31,383 bases of DNA from contig DBYF01000132.1 of NCBI GenBank assembly GCA_002310155.1, positions 1 to 31,383 on the forward strand, written 5' to 3'. The DNA is from Mageeibacillus sp. UBA1193. GTDB taxonomy: Bacteria > Bacillota > Clostridia > Saccharofermentanales > Saccharofermentanaceae. This document shows positions 25,319-31,383 of this stretch, piece by piece. Made by a program: the position numbers and the translations under genes. How positions within the stretch are numbered: the first letter of the stretch is position 1; each line of letters starts with the position of its first letter. The notes beneath the pieces were generated by a model. The model worked only from the letters and a program-made list of their open reading frames with translations. It ran no database searches and was not told the DNA's origin.

Positions 25319-26434
25319 TCACTCCCCTTTAACATCGATCACTTCATCAATGGAGATCTGCGAAGGATTACTGTCATTTTTCGTAGAAACACCCAGACCA
25401 TGCAGACGACGGTCAAGATCCGCCGGACAGGAAAGACCGAGATGCTTCCAGCCCTGTGGCGCCAGTACACGTCCGCGTGGTGTCTTCGCGATAAAACCAC
25501 ACTGCATCAGGAACGGCTCGTAGACATCCTCGATCGTACCCGCATCCTCACCGGTACATGCGGCAAGAGTTTCAAGTCCGACAGGGCCGCCCAGGAACTT
25601 CTCGGCGATCGTTGTCATGATACGGCGGTCGGTAAGATCCAGTCCCATCTCATCGATAGCAAGCTGTTCCAGACCAAAATCAGCGATCTCACGGTCGATC
25701 ACGCCACCGCCGCGTACTTCAGCATAGTCACGAAGACGCTTCAGAAGACGGATCGCGATACGCGGGGTTCCTCTGGATCTTCGAGCCAGACAGTCAAGGC
25801 CTTCATCATCGATACCGATATTGAGGATATCTGCGTCTCTCTTAAGGATTACTTTCAATTCTTCAGGTTTATACAGTTCAAGACGGTGGACCATTCCGAA
25901 ACGGTCACGAAGCGGCGCGGAAAGCATACCGGCACGTGTCGTAGCACCGATCAGCGTAAACTTCGGAAGATCCAGACGGATCGACCTGGCGGCAGGTCCC
26001 TTACCGATCATGATATCAAGGGCAAAGTCCTCCATCGCAGGGTAAAGCACTTCCTCAACGCTTCTGTTCAGGCGGTGGATCTCATCGATAAACAGGACTT
26101 CCCTTTCCTGAAGGCTGGTAAGAAGTGCAGCAAGATCGCCTGCCTTCTCGATCGCAGGACCAGTTGTAATACGAAGATTCACACCCATCTCATTGGCGAT
26201 GATACCGGCAAGTGTCGTCTTACCGAGACCCGGCGGGCCATAAAGAAGGCAGTGGTCAAGGGCTTCTCCACGACGCATAGCAGCTTCGATAAAGATCTTC
26301 AGGTTATCCGTTACCTGCTTCTGGCCGGAATAATCCGCCCAGGATAAAGGTCGGAGGCTCTTCTCATCTCTATCTTCAGGGAGACGTTCCCTGGCTATCA
26401 TACGATCATCATGATCAAAATCGTTAAATTCCAT
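25319..26434 (-). CDS. ruvB: Holliday junction helicase subunit RuvB
   Basis: AAA+ motor that drives branch migration with RuvA. 371 residues, some 30 more than usual, through a short acidic N-terminal part and a C-terminal extension (STKNDSNPSQISIDEVIDVK). Walker A GPPGLGKTT (66-74), Walker B IDEIHRLN (116-123), LIGATTRAG (sensor 1), and the winged-helix end with IEDVYEPFLMQCGFIAKTPRGR. It lies 59 nt after ruvA, with an AGGAAC site at the ATG at 26434. Confidence 0.97.
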   Translation of the reverse strand: MEFNDFDHDDRMIARERLPEDRDEKSLRPLSWADYSGQKQVTDNLKIFIEAAMRRGEALDHCLLYGPPGLGKTTLAGIIANEMGVNLRITTGPAIEKAGDLAALLTSLQEREVLFIDEIHRLNRSVEEVLYPAMEDFALDIMIGKGPAARSIRLDLPKFTLIGATTRAGMLSAPLRDRFGMVHRLELYKPEELKVILKRDADILNIGIDDEGLDCLARRSRGTPRIAIRLLKRLRDYAEVRGGGVIDREIADFGLEQLAIDEMGLDLTDRRIMTTIAEKFLGGPVGLETLAACTGEDAGTIEDVYEPFLMQCGFIAKTPRGRVLAPQGWKHLGLSCPADLDRRLHGLGVSTKNDSNPSQISIDEVIDVKGE

Positions 26435-26493
26435 ATTGTTCCTGCCAATTCCCGGATCTGACCGTATCTTCGGTCAGTCCTATTATATCGTAC

Positions 26494-27102
26494 TTACTTC
26501 GCCAGCAGACGGAGAGATCTTCGGATAAGTTCATCCACGGAAAGTCCCTCTTCATATGCAGAACGTGCTGCCTTATTCGCTTCAGATGCCGGATAACCGA
26601 GTACTACCAGCGCGGAGATACAATCCTCCAGATCAGATCCTGCCGCTGCAGAGGTCAGCGCCGGTGCATCGCCCATATCCTCAACAGCACTCATATCAAA
26701 GCCCTTGAGCTTATCTTTCAGTTCAAGAACGATCCTCTCCGCAGACTTCTTGCCGAGACCCTTAACGGAGCAGATCTTCTTGATATCACCCTGTAGAACG
26801 GCCATGGCCAGTTCCGACGGACGAAGGACTTCAACAACTCCGATCGCACTCTTCGGTCCGATACCGCTGACTGTAAGAAGCAGCTCAAACATATCCTGAT
26901 CTTCCGGCTCCGGAAAACCATAAAGTGCGATTATGTCCTCACGAACGTAATGGTACGTATAAACACAGACCTCATCACCAATATGCCCGATCCTTCCCTG
27001 AAGCAGCATCGGCATATAGATCTTATAGCCGATCCCGTTGTTCTCAACAACAATATTGTCTCCACGTACTGATACAAAAGTACCCTTGATATATGCGTAC
27101 AT
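26494..27102 (-). CDS. ruvA: Holliday junction branch-migration subunit RuvA
   Basis: Binds four-way junctions and loads RuvB. 202 residues from the ATG at 27102, whose A overlaps the ruvC stop (TAATG). The upstream in-frame ATG at 27114 lies inside ruvC without better support. Domain I is the OB fold (MYAYIKGTFVSVRGDNIVV), followed by two helix-hairpin-helix units (LLTVSGIGPKSAIGV, ICSVKGLGKKSAERIVLELK) and a C-terminal RuvB-binding UBA-like part (ISALVVLGYPASEANKAAR). Confidence 0.97.
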   Translation of the reverse strand: MYAYIKGTFVSVRGDNIVVENNGIGYKIYMPMLLQGRIGHIGDEVCVYTYHYVREDIIALYGFPEPEDQDMFELLLTVSGIGPKSAIGVVEVLRPSELAMAVLQGDIKKICSVKGLGKKSAERIVLELKDKLKGFDMSAVEDMGDAPALTSAAAGSDLEDCISALVVLGYPASEANKAARSAYEEGLSVDELIRRSLRLLAK

Positions 27103-27638
27103 TAGATATCCCACTCCTTCTTGCCATATCGTCCGTATTGATAACCGGCGACCGCCTTAAATGCGGAATTGATACCGGTATGCGCCTGACAGATACAGAT
27201 TGCCAGCGCGTCCGTAACATCGTCCGGCTTCGGCAGCTCCTTGAGGTTCAGAAGCATCTTCACCATCTGTGAGACCTGATTCTTATCTGCTCTTCCATAA
27301 CCGGTGACCGCCTGCTTGATCTGCATCGGAGTGTACTCATATACCTGTACATTAGCCTCCGCAGCCGCAAGGATCTCGACACCTCGAGCCTGAGCTGTAC
27401 CGATCGCGGTCGTGGTATTTCTCTCGAAGAATAATTCCTCGATCGCCATTACATCCGGATGATGACGCTCCATCAGAGCATCCATCTGCTGATGAAGTGT
27501 CAGAAGACGCTGCTCAAAAGGAGTATGGGCTTTCGTCGTTATGGCGCCGTAATCCAGCACGGTAAAGTGGTTCTTCTCGTACGAGACCACTCCGTAACCC
27601 GTGATGGCATATCCGGGATCGATGCCTAGAATTACCAT
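27102..27638 (-). CDS. ruvC: Holliday junction resolvase RuvC
   Basis: Endonuclease that cuts junctions held by RuvAB. 178 residues, with the RNase H-like acidic residues in place: Asp7 (GIDPGYAITGYG), Glu67 in AIEELFF, and Asp140 and Asp143 in KPDDVTDALA. An AAAGGAGC site precedes the ATG. It is the first gene of ruvC-ruvA-ruvB-queH, with a sigma-A promoter and a LexA box upstream, so DNA damage should raise the whole operon. Confidence 0.97.
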   Translation of the reverse strand: MVILGIDPGYAITGYGVVSYEKNHFTVLDYGAITTKAHTPFEQRLLTLHQQMDALMERHHPDVMAIEELFFERNTTTAIGTAQARGVEILAAAEANVQVYEYTPMQIKQAVTGYGRADKNQVSQMVKMLLNLKELPKPDDVTDALAICICQAHTGINSAFKAVAGYQYGRYGKKEWDI

Positions 27639-27661
27639 TCTTCTGCTCCTTTATCGCAATC

Positions 27662-27675
27662 TGAACATTCGTTCT
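27662..27675. promoter_or_regulatory. LexA (SOS) box before ruvC
   Basis: A perfect GAAC-N4-GTTC dyad (core 27663-27674; GAACGAATGTTC on the minus strand) fits the Gram-positive LexA consensus CGAACN4GTTCG except for its outer bases. It lies just downstream of the -10 at 27682-27687, over the predicted start of transcription, where a bound repressor blocks RNA polymerase. Confidence 0.8.
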
Positions 27676-27681
27676 TTTAGC

Positions 27682-27710
27682 ATTATAGCAATCATTCTAT
27701 ACCAGCGCAA
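27682..27710 (-). promoter_or_regulatory. Sigma-A promoter of ruvC-ruvA-ruvB-queH
   Basis: A perfect TATAAT (27682-27687) has TTGCGC (27705-27710) 17 bp upstream on the minus strand. The LexA box follows directly downstream. Confidence 0.7.
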
Positions 27711-27716
27711 CTATCC

Positions 27717-29042
27717 TCAGGAAATCACTTCCAGGATCTCCTTCGGTTTCGCCGGAGCCTGATCCGAGATCTCGTAAGCATCCTGCATCTTAAAGAGTGC
27801 TTCATCGATACGGTCATCACCGACCGGGTTCTTCGTTCCCGTATACAGCGAGAAAAGCTCTTCGCCACGCGATACTTTATCTCCGATCTTCTTATAGAGA
27901 CGTATGCCCGCGCCCATATCGATCACGTCGTCTTTTTCCATTCTGCCAGCGCCGAGAAGGCATGATGCCTCACCGACCATCAGAGCATCGCACTTGGAAA
28001 TATAACCGCTGCACTCCGCGTAGACCGTCATAACTTCACACGGACGGTCGACAAATACCGGGGATCCGTCAGACTGGAGCATGCCGCCCTGCGACAGGAT
28101 CAGTTCACCGAATTTCTCGAACGCCTCGCCGTTCTTGAGTTTTTCTTCGCACATGGCCATAAGCGTCTCACTGTCGAGATCTTTTCCGACAGGAGTCATC
28201 TTCAGCATCTCGGAAGCCATTGTAAGGACGACTTTCTTCACTTCATCGCTTCCGTTTCCGGTTAGAACGCTGACAACTTCCTGCATTTCCAGGATATTTC
28301 CGACCATGATACCCAGCGGCTGTTCCATAGAGGTCATCACACATGTGACGGGTTTTCCGGCGAGTTTTCCGATAGAGATCATTCTTCTGGCAAGTTCCCT
28401 CGCGGAATCAGGATCTTTCATAAAAGCACCGCTGCCGCAGGTTATGTCTAATACGATCGCATCGGATCCACCGGCGATCTTCTTGCTCATGATACTTGAA
28501 GCGATCAGCGGGATGGACGGCACTGTGCCGGTTACATCGCGAAGTGCGTAGAGATACTTGTCACAGGGAGCCAGATCCGAAGTCTGCCCGCCGAGGAGCA
28601 TTCCGCATTTCTCGATCTTGCTTTTAAACTCGGATGGATCAACCGAAGTACAGAAGCCATCGATCGACTCGAACTTATCGATCGTTCCGCCGGTAAATCC
28701 CAGACCTCTTCCCGAGAGTTTGACACAAGGGATACCAAACGAAGCCACGATCGGCAGAAGGATCGGTGTTACCTTATCTCCTACACCGCCAGTACTGTGC
28801 TTATCTACCTTGATTCCGGGAATATCGGAAAGATCACATATCTTTCCCGATTCAGACATAGCGATCGTGAGATCCGTTGTCTCCTGATCATCCATTCCTT
28901 TGAAGAGGACCGCCATCAGGAACGCGGAGATCTGGTAATCGGGTATCGTCTTTTCAGTAACACCTTTTACGAAGAACTCGATCTCTTCTTTGCCGAGCAC
29001 GCCTCCGTCACGTTTCTTTTCGATCAGTTCAAGCATATTCAT
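27717..29042 (-). CDS. pdp: Pyrimidine-nucleoside phosphorylase
   Basis: Phosphorolysis of uridine, thymidine and deoxyuridine to base and (deoxy)ribose-1-phosphate in the cytoplasm. 441 residues, the usual length of the family. It has MLELIEKKRDGGVL, KHSTGGVGDKVT, the signature SGRGLGFTGGTIDKFES (about 108-124), the phosphate-site segment DVTGTVPSIPLIASSIMSKK, and the C-terminal domain with GAGIRLYKKIGDKV. AAGGAGGAC lies before the ATG at 29042. It could also be a thymidine phosphorylase (deoA), but its length and the pyrimidine family features fit the broader pdp. Confidence 0.94.
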   Translation of the reverse strand: MNMLELIEKKRDGGVLGKEEIEFFVKGVTEKTIPDYQISAFLMAVLFKGMDDQETTDLTIAMSESGKICDLSDIPGIKVDKHSTGGVGDKVTPILLPIVASFGIPCVKLSGRGLGFTGGTIDKFESIDGFCTSVDPSEFKSKIEKCGMLLGGQTSDLAPCDKYLYALRDVTGTVPSIPLIASSIMSKKIAGGSDAIVLDITCGSGAFMKDPDSARELARRMISIGKLAGKPVTCVMTSMEQPLGIMVGNILEMQEVVSVLTGNGSDEVKKVVLTMASEMLKMTPVGKDLDSETLMAMCEEKLKNGEAFEKFGELILSQGGMLQSDGSPVFVDRPCEVMTVYAECSGYISKCDALMVGEASCLLGAGRMEKDDVIDMGAGIRLYKKIGDKVSRGEELFSLYTGTKNPVGDDRIDEALFKMQDAYEISDQAPAKPKEILEVIS

Positions 29043-29075
29043 GGATCGAGTCCTCCTTTTCGGGCATCTACTGAT

Positions 29076-29084
29076 ATTGTACCA
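29076..29084 (-). promoter_or_regulatory. Possible extended -10 promoter of pdp
   Basis: TGGTACAAT on the minus strand matches the TGnTATAAT extended -10 pattern in 5 of 6 core bases. No -35 was found at 16-18 bp. It lies about 34 bp before the ATG at 29042, in the divergent region shared with the oxidoreductase promoter. Confidence 0.4.
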
Positions 29085-29091
29085 TTTTATG

Positions 29092-29119
29092 TTGGTTTCT
29101 CTTTCGATTATGTTAGAAT
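29092..29119 (+). promoter_or_regulatory. Probable promoter of the Gfo/Idh/MocA oxidoreductase
   Basis: TTGGTT (29092-29097) and TAGAAT (29114-29119) are 16 bp apart, about 33 nt before the start at 29153. The -35 matches 3 of 6 bases. Confidence 0.45.
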
Positions 29120-29152
29120 ATCGATAGACTATTCAGGAAGTGAGGGCTTTAT

Positions 29153-30298
29153 ATGCCGGACAGTGAAGCAGTTACCCGATTAAAAGTCGCCATCATCGGC
29201 TGTGGCCGTGTAAGCGAGAAGCATATCCGTGCCGTGAGCGGTCTTTCCGACCGTCTTACACTCTGCGCACTGGTCGATACGAATCCGGATGCCCCTTCTA
29301 ACCTTCTTTCCGCATGCAAGAAGAAGATCAAGAAATACAATGATGTCAAAGCTGGTATGAAGAGCTATATCGACTACAAGGAGATGCTTCGCGATATGCA
29401 TCCTGACATCGTGGCGATCACGGTACCTTCCGGTCTTCATTTCCAGATAGCAAAGGACTGTCTGGAAGCCGGATCCCATATTCTTCTCGAAAAGCCTATG
29501 ACCATGAGCAACAAGTCCTCCCGGGAGCTGTATGAGCTCGCTGAAAGCAAGGGACTTCGTATCGCGATGGGTCACATTTACAGGTATTTCCCGATCGTTT
29601 CCCTTCTGCACGAGGACATGGTCAACGGTGCTTTTGGAAAAGTCGGACACGGCTCGGTCATCGTACGCTGGGGACATGAGAATGACTATTACCAGCAGGC
29701 GGCATGGAGAGGCACCTGGAAGAGTGACGGCGGCGCCCTGATGAACCAGACTGTCCATGCTCTGGACCTGATGTGCTATCTCATGAACGCGGAAGCGACA
29801 TCCGTAAACGGCATGATCGCCAGAAGATTCCGTAACATGGAAGCCGAAGATACGGCTATGGGCGTGTATACGTTTGGAAACGGCGCGCTGTGTCAGGTCG
29901 AGGGTACTACCGCGACATTCCCGAAAGAGCATGAAGCCTCTTTCTACATCAATACCGAGAAAGCAGCGATCCGGATCGCGCTATACAAAGGAAAGCCTTC
30001 GTATTCGATCCGTACGGCAAAGGGTAAGAACCTTGCATTCAAGTATCTGCGCAGATATATCAAGCAGAATGGTCTGTCCTACCTGATCTCCGTCGCGAAG
30101 AACCCTCACTACGGTATCTATACGGATCTTTATAAGTCTATTACTACAGGTACATCCCCTGTCGCTGACGGACGTTCCGGCTACCTCGCCGTGGATATGG
30201 TCCTCGGCTTCTATCGTTCCGTTCTGAAAAAGAACGAAATAGAATTGCCACTTCCTAACGAGTTTAAAATCGAGGAAATGGCAAAACTTGAACTTTAA
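29153..30298 (+). CDS. Gfo/Idh/MocA-family oxidoreductase
   Basis: NAD(P)-dependent sugar or sugar-nucleotide oxidoreductase, cytoplasmic. 381 residues: a Rossmann N-terminal half with VAIIGCGRVSEKH (12-24) and HILLEKPMTM (EKP at 113-115, holding the catalytic Lys); the C-terminal half has GGALMNQTVHALDL, in which His202 is the family's usual active-site His. The form resembles enzymes of nucleotide-sugar 3-dehydrogenation (WlbA/WbpB type), but substrate cannot be read. GTGAGGG lies 8 nt before the ATG. No other sugar gene is close. Confidence 0.85.
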   Translation: MPDSEAVTRLKVAIIGCGRVSEKHIRAVSGLSDRLTLCALVDTNPDAPSNLLSACKKKIKKYNDVKAGMKSYIDYKEMLRDMHPDIVAITVPSGLHFQIAKDCLEAGSHILLEKPMTMSNKSSRELYELAESKGLRIAMGHIYRYFPIVSLLHEDMVNGAFGKVGHGSVIVRWGHENDYYQQAAWRGTWKSDGGALMNQTVHALDLMCYLMNAEATSVNGMIARRFRNMEAEDTAMGVYTFGNGALCQVEGTTATFPKEHEASFYINTEKAAIRIALYKGKPSYSIRTAKGKNLAFKYLRRYIKQNGLSYLISVAKNPHYGIYTDLYKSITTGTSPVADGRSGYLAVDMVLGFYRSVLKKNEIELPLPNEFKIEEMAKLEL

Positions 30299-30330
30299 TC
30301 TCTTATTTATCCGTTAATAACGGTCAGTGA

Positions 30331-31383
30331 TCAGGCACCCTGCTGTCCATCTGCGGGAGCTTCTGTCTCTGAAGATGAAGCAGATGTATCTTCAGAAGAA
30401 GATGTCTGCTCGGAAGACTGCTCAGATGACTGTTCTGAAGACTGCTCCGAAGAAGCACTGGTGTCTTCAGAAGACGGAGCCGGTGTCTCGGAAGGCTGAC
30501 TCTCGCTGGTTTCTGATGAACTCTCCGAAGAGCTTTCAGGAGCAGAAGATTCAGATGTTTCCGATGAAGAATCCGTCGGAATTGTATCCGAGCCGCTTTC
30601 TGTCGGTTCAGGAGTAGACTCCGTGACGTCTTCCTTCGTAGTATCCTTCGTGATCTCAGTCGGAGTCGTCGGAACCGGTGTAGGATCGATGAACTCTGTC
30701 GGACTTGTCTCACCGATCGTCGGGTCTTCAGTATCGATCATCTCAAGCGGTACATAACCCATAAGGCCGTTTTCCTTACGGACCTTAGCGAAGTTATCAT
30801 TGGAAGCAAGAAGCGTTACCGCCTCACCTCTCGCAAGAGTATCGATGACCTGGCTGTCGAGTGACTCTTCAACATACAGGGATGTATCGTCATAAAGAGC
30901 ATACATGACTTTTCCTGCGTTCTCGTCAGAGAATTCAGTCGTCTCATATGTCTCAGGAGTCTTGAGCTTACCCCACCAGTGACCGGCATTAAAGAGGACA
31001 AACATACCTACATAACCGATAATTCCGCTAATCAGGAAGATCAGGAAACCGATCAGGACATTCTTAAGAGCAGAACTCTTCTTCTCTTTATCCTTCTTCT
31101 TTTTCTCTTTCTTCGCCGGACGCGCTTCGAACTCTTCCTCATCGTCCTCGAAATCATCGTCTTCATCAGACTCATCACCAAAAGACGGGATCGGCGGCTC
31201 GTTAAACTGCTGGTTCATCTGATATCTGAGTTCGTCAGACTGGATCGTCGGTGCGTCAGCGGCCGGTACTTCCTGTGCGACAGGAGCGACAGGCGCAGCA
31301 GCAACGACTGGCTTCGGAGCAACGGAAAGGTCATTTGTGACCGCTGCTTCCTCGATCTTCGCGTCACCCGGGAGAAGCAGTGT
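30331..31383 (-). CDS. Membrane-anchored SH3b protein with Ser/Glu-rich tail, N-terminus off the window
   Basis: The frame stays open to the last base, so the gene starts beyond 31383 and at least 350 residues are seen. A candidate internal ATG at 31218 has 55 further open codons upstream and no ribosome site. The visible order is an Ala/Pro/Val-rich linker (VVAAAPVAPVAQEVPAADAP), an acidic stretch (DESDEDDDFEDDEEEFEA), a Lys-rich stretch, a membrane helix (VLIGFLIFLISGIIGYVGMF), an SH3b-like domain (YDDTSLYVEESLDSQVIDTL, then GLMGYVPLEMID), and a long outer tail rich in Ser, Thr, Glu and Pro with four SSEQ repeats. SH3b domains commonly bind peptidoglycan. The N-terminal part may hold a zinc ribbon, as in similar clostridial proteins, but this cannot be checked here. 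Confidence 0.8.
   Translation of the reverse strand, partial: TLLLPGDAKIEEAAVTNDLSVAPKPVVAAAPVAPVAQEVPAADAPTIQSDELRYQMNQQFNEPPIPSFGDESDEDDDFEDDEEEFEARPAKKEKKKKDKEKKSSALKNVLIGFLIFLISGIIGYVGMFVLFNAGHWWGKLKTPETYETTEFSDENAGKVMYALYDDTSLYVEESLDSQVIDTLARGEAVTLLASNDNFAKVRKENGLMGYVPLEMIDTEDPTIGETSPTEFIDPTPVPTTPTEITKDTTKEDVTESTPEPTESGSDTIPTDSSSETSESSAPESSSESSSETSESQPSETPAPSSEDTSASSEQSSEQSSEQSSEQTSSSEDTSASSSETEAPADGQQGA
30406..30453 (-). repeat. Four 12-bp units coding for SSEQ
   Basis: On the minus strand TCTTCGGAGCAG, TCTTCAGAACAG, TCATCTGAGCAG and TCTTCCGAGCAG follow one another, each coding for SSEQ. They differ at third positions and sit in the Ser/Glu-rich tail of the SH3b protein, where copy number could vary by slippage or recombination. 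Confidence 0.85.

Noticed and set aside
25400..26347. 315-codon plus-strand frame opposite ruvB
   Set aside because: Shadow of ruvB, whose motifs are complete.
30299..30330. Terminator between the oxidoreductase and the SH3b gene (CCGTT/AACGG)
   Set aside because: Stem of only 5 bp with no T-run on either strand.
1..31383. CRISPR array, tRNA, rRNA, transposase or phage genes
   Set aside because: None seen on either strand; no spaced direct repeats, no cloverleaf sequence and no transposase or integrase motifs.

Overview
The window looks like a chromosomal segment of a Bacillota bacterium of class Clostridia, probably a gut or rumen Lachnospiraceae/Oscillospiraceae-type organism. The evidence is YerC beside SecA, a radC-mreC-mreD-PBP2 locus, a DUF5688-like protein, a DUF5702/TadE-like pseudopilin cluster, QueH instead of QueG, strong GGAGG ribosome sites, sigma-A promoters and a Bacillus-type SOS box. 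I see no rRNA, tRNA, CRISPR, insertion sequence or prophage, and no gene-free stretch over 300 bases.

Layout. (a) 1-4052, minus: a tight operon, small membrane protein > yerC > secA > purine nucleoside phosphorylase (cut by the window edge), behind one good sigma-A promoter. (b) 4050-6742, minus: three orphan Tad/pseudopilin-like genes. (c) 6842-7881, minus: an MBL-fold hydrolase and a methylglyoxal-synthase homologue that has lost most of its active-site residues. (d) 7987-13660, minus: the elongation locus radC > DUF5688-like > mreC > mreD > PBP2, with no mreB in it. (e) 13798-15534, minus: isocitrate dehydrogenase > SEC-C zinc-motif protein, ended by a strong hairpin just ahead of radC. 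(f) 15603-19742, minus: engB, then comEC > holA. (g) 19956-24769, plus: two divergent PRPP-synthetase-like genes, a two-helix membrane protein and rqcH. (h) 24729-27638, minus: ruvC > ruvA > ruvB > queH, with a LexA-type SOS box at the promoter. (i) 27717-30298: pyrimidine-nucleoside phosphorylase (minus) divergent from a Gfo/Idh/MocA oxidoreductase (plus). (j) 30331-31383, minus: the 3' part of a membrane-anchored SH3b protein.

Common themes are envelope growth and export (SecA, MreCD, PBP2, pseudopilins, SH3b protein), genome maintenance (RuvABC, HolA, RadC, ComEC), nucleotide and nucleoside metabolism (two Prs, two nucleoside phosphorylases) and ribosome-linked functions (EngB, RqcH, QueH). 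Most of the content is housekeeping. The parts most worth a second look are the degenerate methylglyoxal-synthase fold in the cell-shape locus, the asymmetric Prs pair, the mreB-less mre cluster carrying a DUF5688-like gene, and the orphan pseudopilin trio. All homology calls come from reading motifs, without database searches.
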